The notes under the pieces were generated by a model. The model did no database searches. It was not told where the DNA came from and worked only from the letters and a program-made list of their open reading frames with translations. A program made the translations under genes and the position numbers. This document shows, one piece after another, positions 6,498 to 13,365 of a DNA stretch of 16,210 nucleotides. Source of the DNA: DATBIO01 sp036556965 (GTDB lineage Bacteria; Acidobacteriota; Vicinamibacteria; Fen-336); contig DATBIO010000155.1 in assembly GCA_036556965.1 (NCBI GenBank), positions 1 to 16,210 of the forward strand. The letters are read 5' to 3'. How positions within the stretch are numbered: position 1 is the first letter of the stretch; every line of letters starts with the position of its first letter.

Positions 6498-9091
6498 CCG
6501 CCCTGCTCCCGCTCGCCCTGCTGGCGTCCGCCACGCCCCTGGTCTCCTCGGTGCGGCTCGAGGTGCCCGAGGGCGACCGCGCGCGGCTCGAGCGCTACGT
6601 CGAGCTGCGGCCGGGGGAGCCCCTCTCCCCGGAGCGCATCCGGCGGGCGGTGGAGCTGCTCTTCGCCACGGGCGAGTTCGCGGACGTGCTGGTGGAGCGG
6701 GAGGACACGCCCGCGGGGGTGGCGCTCTCCTTCCGCACCGTGCCCGCGCCCCTCCTCCAGGCGGTGACGGTGGAGGGCGACCCGGCCCTGCAAGCGGACG
6801 AGGTGCGGCGGGCGGCGCGCCTGCGCGACGGCGAGGCCATGTGGCGGCCGCGCCTCGACCGCGCCGCCGCGGAGGTCCACGCCGCCCTCCGCGCGAAGGG
6901 GTACCTGGGCGCCGCCGTCACCGCGGAGGCCCGCCCGCGCCCGCGCGGCGTGGAGGCCGTGTTCACGGTGGCGGCGGGGCCGCGCGCGCGGGTGCGGCGC
7001 GTGCTCGTCCGCGGCGGGCCCGCCCCCATGGTCCCCGCGCTGGAGGCGGAGGCGCGGCCGCGCCCGGGCGAGTTCTTCGAGAAGGCGCAGGCGGAGGAGG
7101 CGGCGGAATCGCTTCGGGACGAGCTGCGCCGCCAGGGCTACGGCCGGGCGCGGGTGGAGGCAGAGGCCACCGTGGACGGCGAGGCCGTGGACCTCGTCTT
7201 CCAGGTGACGGCCGGGCGGCCGACGGTCACGCGCTTCGAGGGCGCCTCCGTGTCCCGCCGCGCGCGCTCCTCGGTGCGCGGCCTGCTCCGCGAGGGCGGC
7301 ATGGAGAGCGACGTGGCGGACGAGGCCGCGGACCGGCTGGAGGACGACCTGCGCAAGCGCGGCCATCGCGGCGCCCGCGTCACGCGCGCGTGGCGGACGG
7401 AAGGGAGCCGGGACGTGCTCGTGTTCGAGCTGGCCGCCGGACCGCGCGCGCGCGTCGCCGACGCGCGGGTGGAGGGCTATCCGGGCCCGCCTCCCATCCT
7501 GGCCACGCGGGCGGGGGAGCCGCTCCAGGACGCGCTCCTGGCCGAGGACGAGAAGCGCCTGGCGGCCGCCCTCGACGCCCTGGGCTACGGGGACGCCGCC
7601 GTGGAGGCCCGCGCCCCGGAGGGCGGCGGCGACGTGCCCGTCGTCTTCACGGTGAGGACGGGACCGCGCACGCTCGTGCGCGAGGTGGGTGTGTCCTCGC
7701 CCGTGCCCGTCCCCGGCACCAGCGCCCGCGAGCTGCACCTCCAGCCGGGACGGCCCTTCCGCGCGCGCGACCTGACCGCCGACCGCGAGGCCCTCCTCGC
7801 CGCCTTCCGCGACGCCGGCTACCTGGGCGCGGAGGTCACGCCGGAGGTCACGCTGAGCGAGGACCGGACGGAGGCGCGCGTGCTCCTGCGCGTTGAGCCC
7901 GGCGTCCAGGTGACCGTCGAGCGGGTGGTGATCGCCGGCCTCGACGAGACCCGCGAGCAGGTCGTGCGCCGCGAGCTGCTCGTGAGCGAGGGCAAGCCGC
8001 TGGGGGACGCCAGCGTCCTGGAGAGCCAGCGCCGGCTGGGTGCCCTCGGCCTGTTCTCTCGCGTGAGCCTGGCGCAGATGGATCCCGAGTCGCCGGCCCG
8101 CCGCACGGTGGTGGTGACGGCCCAGGAGGCCCCCGTCACCACCGTGGCCTGGGGGGTGGGCTACGCGGAGCGGGACCAGCTTCGCGCCAGCGTGGAGGTC
8201 ACCCGGCGCAACCTGTTCGGCCTGGACCGCAGCCTGTCCGCCTTCGCCCGCGCGAGCTTCAAGGGCAGCCGGTTCGTGCTCATCTTCCGCGAGCCCTACC
8301 TCTTCGGGCGTCGGCGGGAGCTGTTCGTGACCGCGTTCCGCGAAGAGGAGGACCGCGACACCTTCGACTTCGTGCGCGCGGGCGCCCTCGTGCAGACGGC
8401 GCGCCTCCACGCCAGCGGGGTGGCCCTCATCCTCCGCTACTCGTTCCAGCTCACCGACACCTTCAACGTGGTCGACCCCGAGGACGTGGGCCGCGAGTTC
8501 GCCTCCGCCACGTTCTCCGGCCCCTCCGCTTCCGTGGTGTACGACACCCGCGACGACCCCTTCGAGCCCCGCGCGGGCCGCTTCATGAGCGCCGACGCCC
8601 TGTTCTCCCACGAGGTCCTGGGCGGGGACGGCTTCCTCAAGGGGTTCTTCCAGGCCGCGCACTACCAGCGGCTGCGCGGACCCCTGGTGCTCGCCCTCAG
8701 CGGCCGCGTGGGCCTGGGCCGCACCTTCGGGCGCGGCGAGGGCGTGCTGCTGCCGCGGCCCGACCGCTTCTACGCGGGGGGCGACTACAGCATGCGGGGC
8801 TTCGCGGTGGACGCCGTGCTGCCCAGCGGGGGCAACGCCCTCGTGCTGGGGGGGGCGGAGCTGCGCGCCAACTTCGGCCGCCACCTCGCCGCCGCCCTGT
8901 TCAGCGACATGGGCAACGTGTACCCGCTGGTCGGCGACATCGACCTGGGCGACATGCGTTACACGGCGGGGGTCGGCCTGCGCTACCGCAGCGCGCTGGG
9001 GCCGCTGCGCGTGGACTGGGGTTACAAGCTCGACCGGCGGGAGGGCGAGGACGCCTACCGCTTCCACTTCACCCTGGGCCATGCGTTCTAG
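6494..9091 (+). CDS. Omp85-family outer membrane protein (BamA/TamA) with seven POTRA-like units
   Basis: 865 residues. A signal peptide (about 1-19) precedes a periplasmic region that I read as seven consecutive POTRA-like units at about 20-86, 87-165, 166-243, 244-319, 320-393, 394-471 and 472-546. Most show a helix pair, a Gly-Tyr-rich turn (KGYLGAAV, QGYGRARV, AGYLGAEV), a closing strand and a 'GP-R' junction. Residues 547-865 form the beta barrel, with the loop-6 RGF motif (R768-F770) and a C-terminal Phe as insertion signal. The barrel (about 319 residues) is nearer TamA in size than BamA (about 386), while the POTRA count exceeds both E. coli proteins (three and five). Position right after tamB with a GTGA overlap argues for a TamA-like role. 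The GTG at 6494 gives a clean signal peptide. BamA remains possible if no other copy exists. Confidence 0.9.
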   Translation: MTALLPLALLASATPLVSSVRLEVPEGDRARLERYVELRPGEPLSPERIRRAVELLFATGEFADVLVEREDTPAGVALSFRTVPAPLLQAVTVEGDPALQADEVRRAARLRDGEAMWRPRLDRAAAEVHAALRAKGYLGAAVTAEARPRPRGVEAVFTVAAGPRARVRRVLVRGGPAPMVPALEAEARPRPGEFFEKAQAEEAAESLRDELRRQGYGRARVEAEATVDGEAVDLVFQVTAGRPTVTRFEGASVSRRARSSVRGLLREGGMESDVADEAADRLEDDLRKRGHRGARVTRAWRTEGSRDVLVFELAAGPRARVADARVEGYPGPPPILATRAGEPLQDALLAEDEKRLAAALDALGYGDAAVEARAPEGGGDVPVVFTVRTGPRTLVREVGVSSPVPVPGTSARELHLQPGRPFRARDLTADREALLAAFRDAGYLGAEVTPEVTLSEDRTEARVLLRVEPGVQVTVERVVIAGLDETREQVVRRELLVSEGKPLGDASVLESQRRLGALGLFSRVSLAQMDPESPARRTVVVTAQEAPVTTVAWGVGYAERDQLRASVEVTRRNLFGLDRSLSAFARASFKGSRFVLIFREPYLFGRRRELFVTAFREEEDRDTFDFVRAGALVQTARLHASGVALILRYSFQLTDTFNVVDPEDVGREFASATFSGPSASVVYDTRDDPFEPRAGRFMSADALFSHEVLGGDGFLKGFFQAAHYQRLRGPLVLALSGRVGLGRTFGRGEGVLLPRPDRFYAGGDYSMRGFAVDAVLPSGGNALVLGGAELRANFGRHLAAALFSDMGNVYPLVGDIDLGDMRYTAGVGLRYRSALGPLRVDWGYKLDRREGEDAYRFHFTLGHAF

Positions 9092-9641
9092 GGTCCTGGC
9101 CGTGGTCCTGGCCGCCGCGTGCCCCGCGGGGGCGGAGGTGGTGGAGCGCGTCACCGCGGTGGTGGAGGAGCGGCCCGTCCTGCTCTCGGAGGTGCGGCTC
9201 TTCCAGGCCCTGAAGGGGGTCGACCGGGAAGCGGCCCGCCAGGCCCTGGTGGACGAGCGGCTCATGCACCGGGAGGCGGCCCGCCTGCCCGGGACGGCCG
9301 CCACCGCGGAGGAGGAGGAGAAGGCGTACCGGAGCCTCCAGTCGCGGCTGGGCGACCAGGCCGCGCCCTTCTCCGAGGAGGAGGTGCGCCGCATCGCGCG
9401 CCGCCAGGTGGCCATCCTCAAGTACGTCGAGGTGCGGTTCCGCCCGCAGATCCGCGTGGACGACGCGGCGGTGGCCTCCGCCTACGCCGCCCAGTACGGT
9501 GAGGATCCCGCGGCGCCCAGCCTGGAGGAGGCCACGGAGGGCCTGCGCGCCTCGCTGGAGGACGAGGAGCTGGGCCAGCGCATCGAGGCCTGGGTGCGCG
9601 AGCTGCGCGCCTCCGCGGACGTGCGCTTCAACGACCTCTAG
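9081..9641 (+). CDS. SurA-like periplasmic chaperone core lacking the PPIase domain
   Basis: 186 residues with a signal peptide, probably cleaved after AGA at about residue 18. Residues 19-45 match the opening of SurA-type chaperones (VVERVTAVVEERPVLLSEV), which begin the N-terminal chaperone domain. A charged helical region follows, and the last 30 residues (EELGQRIEAWVRELRASADVRF) resemble the C-terminal helix and strand with which SurA closes its chaperone core. The parvulin PPIase domains, which would lie between these parts, are absent; E. coli SurA has two and is 428 residues long. In E. coli the chaperone core alone retains most SurA activity, so this protein could escort outer-membrane proteins to the adjacent Omp85 machine. 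The ATG at 9081 lies inside the upstream gene (11-base overlap). The SurA relationship is judged from motifs only. Confidence 0.75.
   Translation: MRSRVLAVVLAAACPAGAEVVERVTAVVEERPVLLSEVRLFQALKGVDREAARQALVDERLMHREAARLPGTAATAEEEEKAYRSLQSRLGDQAAPFSEEEVRRIARRQVAILKYVEVRFRPQIRVDDAAVASAYAAQYGEDPAAPSLEEATEGLRASLEDEELGQRIEAWVRELRASADVRFNDL
9638..9641. other. Interlocked stop codons of two convergent operons
   Basis: The palindrome CTAG contains both stops: TAG on the plus strand (9639-9641) ends the SurA-like gene and TAG on the minus strand (complement of 9638-9640) ends the GT2 gene. There is no space between the operons, so any terminator must lie inside the opposing coding sequence. Confidence 0.85.
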
Positions 9642-10384
9642 CCGGTCCCCCCCTCCCGCGCCGGTCCCGAAGCGTAGCGTCCGCGCCAGGCGTCGAGGCG
9701 CAGGCGGGCGAGGTCGGCGAAGGCCCGGGCGCCGGCCAGGAGGGACACGCGCGTCGCGTCGTCGTTGCGCCAGCGCACGGGCACCTCCGCGATGCGGTAG
9801 CCCAGCCGTCGCGCCACGAAGAGCGCCTCCACGTCGAAGGCGAATCCGTCCAGGCGGCAGCGCGGGAACACCTGCCGTGCCGCCTCGCCGTCGAAGAGCT
9901 TGAAGCCGCACTGGGTGTCGGCGATGCCGGGCAGGGCCAGCAGCCGGACGCACACGTTGAAGGCGCGGCCGCTCCACTCCCGCCGCCAGGGCTGGTGCAC
10001 CTCGATCTGCGCCCCCGGCGCCGCGCGCGAGCCGATGGCCACCTGGTACCCGCCGTCCAGGGCGGCCATGAGGCGCGGCAGCTCCTCGATGGGCGAGGAG
10101 AGGTCGGCGTCGGTCATGAGCACGCGCTCGCCGCGCGCGGCGGCCATGCCCTGGCGCACGGCGTAGCCCTTGCCGCGGTTGGGCTCGTGGCGCAGGACGC
10201 TCGGCGGAGGCGCGACGGCGCCGCGGGCGGCGTCCGCGGTGCCGTCGCGGGAGCCGTCGTCCACCACCAGCAGCTCGTAGCTCAGCCGTCCGTCCAGGTA
10301 GGAGGCCAGGCGCTCCAGCGTGCGCGGCAGGCGCCGGGCCTCGTTGTAGGCGGGGATGACCACGGAGAGGCGCGGGGCGCTCAC
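9638..10384 (-). CDS. Family 2 glycosyltransferase, polyprenyl/dolichyl-phosphate glucose or mannose synthase type
   Basis: 248 residues, a complete GT-A enzyme. Motifs in order: LSVVIPAYNEARRLP (6-20); VVDDGSRDGT (40-49), the nucleotide-sugar site; NRGKGYAVRQGM (69-80); TDADLSSP (91-98) with the metal-binding D92-A-D94; then QCGFKLF and WRNDDATRVS near the end. This combination is typical of the subgroup that transfers glucose or mannose from a nucleotide sugar to a polyprenyl phosphate, giving a donor for later glycosylation on the far side of the membrane. No transmembrane segment is present, so it is probably cytosolic or peripheral. The GTG at 10384 overlaps the preceding gene's TGA (GTGA), and translation is likely coupled. 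It is last in the minus-strand operon. The exact sugar cannot be read from sequence. Confidence 0.87.
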   Translation of the reverse strand: MSAPRLSVVIPAYNEARRLPRTLERLASYLDGRLSYELLVVDDGSRDGTADAARGAVAPPPSVLRHEPNRGKGYAVRQGMAAARGERVLMTDADLSSPIEELPRLMAALDGGYQVAIGSRAAPGAQIEVHQPWRREWSGRAFNVCVRLLALPGIADTQCGFKLFDGEAARQVFPRCRLDGFAFDVEALFVARRLGYRIAEVPVRWRNDDATRVSLLAGARAFADLARLRLDAWRGRYASGPAREGGTG

Positions 10385-11718
10385 GGCGCCTCCCCGGCCA
10401 GGCACTCGCGCACGCGCTGCGGCACGCCCAGGGGCAGGGCGGCCAGGCCCAGGCCGCGCGCCGCGCCGCGCGCTTCGCCCAGCAGGTACGCGAGGAGGCC
10501 CTCCTCCTCCGGCGGCTCGGCCACGCGGGCGGCGAGCGTGGCGCGGTCGCGCCGGACCGCGTCCAGGAACCCGAGGAGCTCGGCCACCGTGGCGTCCAGG
10601 CCATGCGCGCGCGCGACGTGGGCCCGCGCCACGTTCTCCATGCGCGCGCGCAACGCGGGGTCGCCCAGGAGCAGCCCCAGGACGCCCTCGAGCTCGGCCT
10701 CCTCGTAGCGGCCGGGGTCGACCGGCGCCACCACCCCCGCCGGGAACTCCTGGGCCGCGGGCGTGCCCGCGGTGACCAGGGCCGGCCGTCCCACGCCCAG
10801 AGCGCGCACGAGCGCGCCCGACATCTCCCCGTGCGTGGGAAAGCGCAGGCACGACACCACGTCCGCGGCGCAGAGGTGCCCCACGAAGCCGGCGAGGTCG
10901 ACGCGACCCGTGAGTCGCCACGCGCCCTCCAGCCCCGCGTCCGCCGCCCAACGCGCGAGGGGCAGCCGTGGGTCCGCCCCCCCCGCCAGCACGAGCACGA
11001 GGGGCTCGAAGCGCGCCCGCAGCCGGCCCAGCACGCGCGCCAGACGGTCGAGCCGCTTGCCCGCGGTGGCCAGTCCGGGCGCGGTGACCACCAGGGCTTC
11101 CGCGGGCAGCCCGAGGGCGCGCCGCGCCTGCCCCCGCGAGACCAGCGCGTCCGGAGGGAGGGAGACGTGGTGGCGCAGGCGCAGCACGGGCCGCGGGAAC
11201 ACGGCGCGCGCGGCGCGCGCGCGCACGTGCTCGGTCAGCGCCACCACGGCCAGGCTGCGCTCCAGCACCGCCTCGTTGAGGGGGAAGAGGGCGGGGAGCA
11301 CGTCACCGCCCAGGTCGCGCGCCACCTGGCGCCCCACGAAGGTGCCCGTCTCGCCGTAGGCGCGGCGCATGGCCCGCAGGTAGGCCGCGGGGTCGCCGCG
11401 CTCCACCGTCTCGCTGAGCACCACGTGGTGGAGGCTCCACTCGTGGAGCAGGGCCACTCCCGGGCGGCGCAGGGCGGCGCGGTAGACGTACCCGTGGGCG
11501 GGAGAGTTGCCCAGGTGGTAGAGGTCGAGATCCGCGTCCGGCGCGTCGTGCGCGCCGGCCACCGCCTGCCGCGCGCGCAGGTGGGGGTCCACCGTGGAAG
11601 GGTCCTCCACCACCGCCGTCACCGCCGCGGCGCGCGCCATGGCGGGCAGCGCCTCCGCCACGTAGTCGGCGATGCCGGACGGGGACGGCGGGAGCGGGCT
11701 CCAGACGTTCAGGCGCAG
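10381..11718 (-). CDS. Family 4 glycosyltransferase with a probable CTG start
   Basis: About 445 residues, GT-B fold. The N-terminus reads RLNVWSPLPPSPSGIADY, a hallmark opening of a GT4 subgroup in polysaccharide clusters. The C-terminal donor domain has an LVLAGGADPRLPL strand, WRLTGRVDLAGF, and a donor motif in FPTHGEMSGALVRALGVGRP, where the usual E-x7-E has Ala as second acidic position. The start is unusual. The conserved N-terminus contains no ATG, GTG or TTG, and none occurs in frame for many codons upstream. The best candidates are CTG at 11718, giving the family-like M-R-L-N-V-W-S, or CTG at 11712, in a CTGA overlap with the upstream stop. The next usable codon (GTG for the Val in ADYV) would remove the conserved opening. 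A sequencing error is the main alternative. The acceptor sugar is unknown. Confidence 0.82.
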   Translation of the reverse strand: MRLNVWSPLPPSPSGIADYVAEALPAMARAAAVTAVVEDPSTVDPHLRARQAVAGAHDAPDADLDLYHLGNSPAHGYVYRAALRRPGVALLHEWSLHHVVLSETVERGDPAAYLRAMRRAYGETGTFVGRQVARDLGGDVLPALFPLNEAVLERSLAVVALTEHVRARAARAVFPRPVLRLRHHVSLPPDALVSRGQARRALGLPAEALVVTAPGLATAGKRLDRLARVLGRLRARFEPLVLVLAGGADPRLPLARWAADAGLEGAWRLTGRVDLAGFVGHLCAADVVSCLRFPTHGEMSGALVRALGVGRPALVTAGTPAAQEFPAGVVAPVDPGRYEEAELEGVLGLLLGDPALRARMENVARAHVARAHGLDATVAELLGFLDAVRRDRATLAARVAEPPEEEGLLAYLLGEARGAARGLGLAALPLGVPQRVRECLAGEAP

Positions 11719-12758
11719 GCCAGGGTCTCCGTGAGGCGGTCGATGACGTGCGTCCAGGTGATGCCGGCCACCCGCCGCCGCCCTTCGTCCCCCAGGGCGC
11801 GCAGCGTGGCTTCGCGCGCGGCGAAGACCGCGTCCATGGCCTGCGCCACCGCGTCCGCGTCGGGGGCGGCCACCCAGCCCGACTCGCCCGCGGTCACGAA
11901 CTCGAGCGGGCCGCCCGCGTCCGTGGTGGTGAGGACGGGCTTGCCGGAGAGGAAGCTCTCCACGGTGACGAAGCCGTAGTCCTCGTCCACGGGGGCGTAG
12001 TAGGCGGCGCGGCAGCGCGCGTAGAGGTCCACCAGGTCCTCCGCGCTCACGCGGCCCAGCCAGCGCACGCGGTCGCCGAGGCCGAGCGCCGCCGCCTGCT
12101 TGCGCAGCTCCGGCTCCAGGGGCCCGGTGCCCGCCACCTGCAGGCGAGCCGCGGGCACGCGGGCGAGGGCATCGAGGGCGAGGTCGAGGCGCTTCAGGCG
12201 GTCCAGCCGCCCCGCGTAGAAGAGGAAGTCGCCGAAGCCCTCGTGGCGGTAGTGGCCGAGGTGGTGGGGCGGCGGGTAGAGGGCCTCCGCCTCCAGGCCG
12301 TTGAAGCGCCGCAGGCGGCCGGCCACGTTGCGCGAGATGGCGAAGCGCGCGCGGCACTCCCCGAGGGCCGCCTGGTCCATGGACACGATGCTCTCGCGCA
12401 CCTGGCGGTCCTCGGCGCTGTCCGTGAGCGAGCAGTACCGGCTGCCGAAGAGGTCGTAGGCCTCGCGGTGCTGGTGGAAGAGCCAGGCCACCTTGCGCGG
12501 ATGGGCCAGGAGGTAGCTCGGGAACTTGGTGGGGATCACGAGGTCCACCTTCTCCCCGTTGCTCTCCGTGACGTCGAGCATGCGCCAGGCCAGCGCCTGC
12601 CGCGCGATCTCCGAGGGCGGGTACCACTTGAAGGGCACGCTCACCACGTCCACGGCGAAGGAGCGCCGGGCGAGCTGGTCGCGCAGCTCGGCCACCAGGA
12701 TCTCCGCCCCCCCGGTGATGAAGGGAGCCTGCACCGAAGCCACCAGGACGCGCTTCAA
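11709..12758 (-). CDS. Family 4 glycosyltransferase
   Basis: 349 residues, a GT-B enzyme probably transferring a sugar from a nucleotide sugar to a growing lipid-linked glycan in the cytosol. The N-terminal acceptor domain begins MKRVLVASVQAPFITGGAE, with the typical GGAE turn. The donor half carries DFLFYAGRLDRLKRLD (glycosyltransferase family 1 domain start), LQVAGTGPLEPEL, VRWLGRVSAEDL and the E-x7-E element in EDYGFVTVESFLSGKPVL, which contacts the nucleotide and sugar. The start is a TTG at 12758, seven bases after the stop of the coiled-coil gene, with no good Shine-Dalgarno site. The conserved N-terminus begins immediately there, which supports it. The stop lies inside the start region of the next glycosyltransferase. 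Confidence 0.87.
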   Translation of the reverse strand: MKRVLVASVQAPFITGGAEILVAELRDQLARRSFAVDVVSVPFKWYPPSEIARQALAWRMLDVTESNGEKVDLVIPTKFPSYLLAHPRKVAWLFHQHREAYDLFGSRYCSLTDSAEDRQVRESIVSMDQAALGECRARFAISRNVAGRLRRFNGLEAEALYPPPHHLGHYRHEGFGDFLFYAGRLDRLKRLDLALDALARVPAARLQVAGTGPLEPELRKQAAALGLGDRVRWLGRVSAEDLVDLYARCRAAYYAPVDEDYGFVTVESFLSGKPVLTTTDAGGPLEFVTAGESGWVAAPDADAVAQAMDAVFAAREATLRALGDEGRRRVAGITWTHVIDRLTETLACA

Positions 12759-12765
12759 GGACGGG

Positions 12766-13365
12766 CTAGCCCCGGCGGCGCTCGAGCGCGCGCACGCGCT
12801 CGTCCAGGGCGCGCAGGTCCGCTTCCAGCCCCAGCCGCCCGCGCTCGGCCTCCGAGAGGACGAGGTCGATGCGGCGCACCAGGTCGTGCACGTGCGCCAC
12901 CAGCTCCTCCTGCAGGATGAGGTGCCGCTCGTCCACGTCGTTCAGGCGCTGGCCGTGGGCGCCGAGCACGGCGTCGTAGTGCCGGTGCGTCTCGTGGAAG
13001 CGCCCGGTGACGTGCTCGAGCAGCGCGTTGTCGAGCTGGACCTGGTGCGAGTTGAAGGCGACCTGGGCGTCCTGCCACGGCGACAGCAGGCGGTGCAGCA
13101 GGCGGCCCAGGGCGCCGCGCAGCCCCCGCGGCGTCGTCGTTGGCCGCGCCTCCCACAGCGTGTTCACGGCCTCCCCCGAGGGCGCCGGGGGCAGGGGCGG
13201 CGGGGCGGCGTCGGCCACGGGGGCGAGGGGAGCGGCCGTCTTGGTGCCGTGGGGCTCGGGGAGGCGCACGCGCTCCGGCTGCCCTCCCGCGCGCGCCTGC
13301 GCGCGCGCCTCTTCCAGGGCGGCCGCCACCGCGGCCCGCTCCTTGTCGTTCGCCGTCTCCGTCAC
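12766..13365 (-). CDS. Coiled-coil protein of a glycan locus, possible scaffold for neighbouring enzymes
   Basis: 199 residues with no catalytic motif. Residues 1-27 are charged and helical. Residues 35-80 are a Pro/Ala-rich flexible linker. Residues 82-125 contain LLHRLLSPWQDAQVAFN, which resembles the segment often found just before coiled coils attached to methyltransferases and glycosyltransferases in polysaccharide loci. Residues 110-198 have heptad-like spacing of Leu and Val and form a probable coiled coil ending in LRALDERVRALERRR. There is no signal peptide or membrane helix, so the protein is cytosolic. The GTG at 13365 overlaps the methyltransferase TGA (GTGA). Placement between a methyltransferase and glycosyltransferases suggests that it recruits or spaces these enzymes, as the coiled coil of WbdD does in E. 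coli O9a synthesis. That role is inferred from layout, and no family name is assigned. Confidence 0.75.
   Translation of the reverse strand: MTETANDKERAAVAAALEEARAQARAGGQPERVRLPEPHGTKTAAPLAPVADAAPPPLPPAPSGEAVNTLWEARPTTTPRGLRGALGRLLHRLLSPWQDAQVAFNSHQVQLDNALLEHVTGRFHETHRHYDAVLGAHGQRLNDVDERHLILQEELVAHVHDLVRRIDLVLSEAERGRLGLEADLRALDERVRALERRRG

Noticed and set aside
6550..8130. Internal repeats in the Omp85 gene as possible DNA repeats
   Set aside because: Similarity is at the protein level (POTRA folds). The DNA copies are not close enough to suggest recent duplication.
9081..9140. Possible lipoprotein signal at C14 of the SurA-like protein
   Set aside because: The residues before the cysteine (Ala-Ala-Ala) lack the usual Leu at -3, and a good signal peptidase I site follows at AGA. 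A soluble periplasmic product is more likely.
6362..9421. 1019-codon open frame on the minus strand opposite the Omp85 gene
   Set aside because: Low-complexity composition with no recognisable motif. The opposite strand has POTRA units, RGF motif and C-terminal Phe.
11195..11230. Long alternating GC run that might form Z-DNA or be a recombination site
   Set aside because: It lies inside the GT4 coding sequence and encodes an Arg/Ala stretch in the normal frame. Codon bias is a sufficient explanation.
11719..12627. Upstream extension of the GT4 frame ending at 10381, which would give an ordinary start codon
   Set aside because: The extension is an out-of-frame shadow of the preceding GT4 gene. 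The conserved family N-terminus begins only at about 11718, so a CTG start explains the data better.
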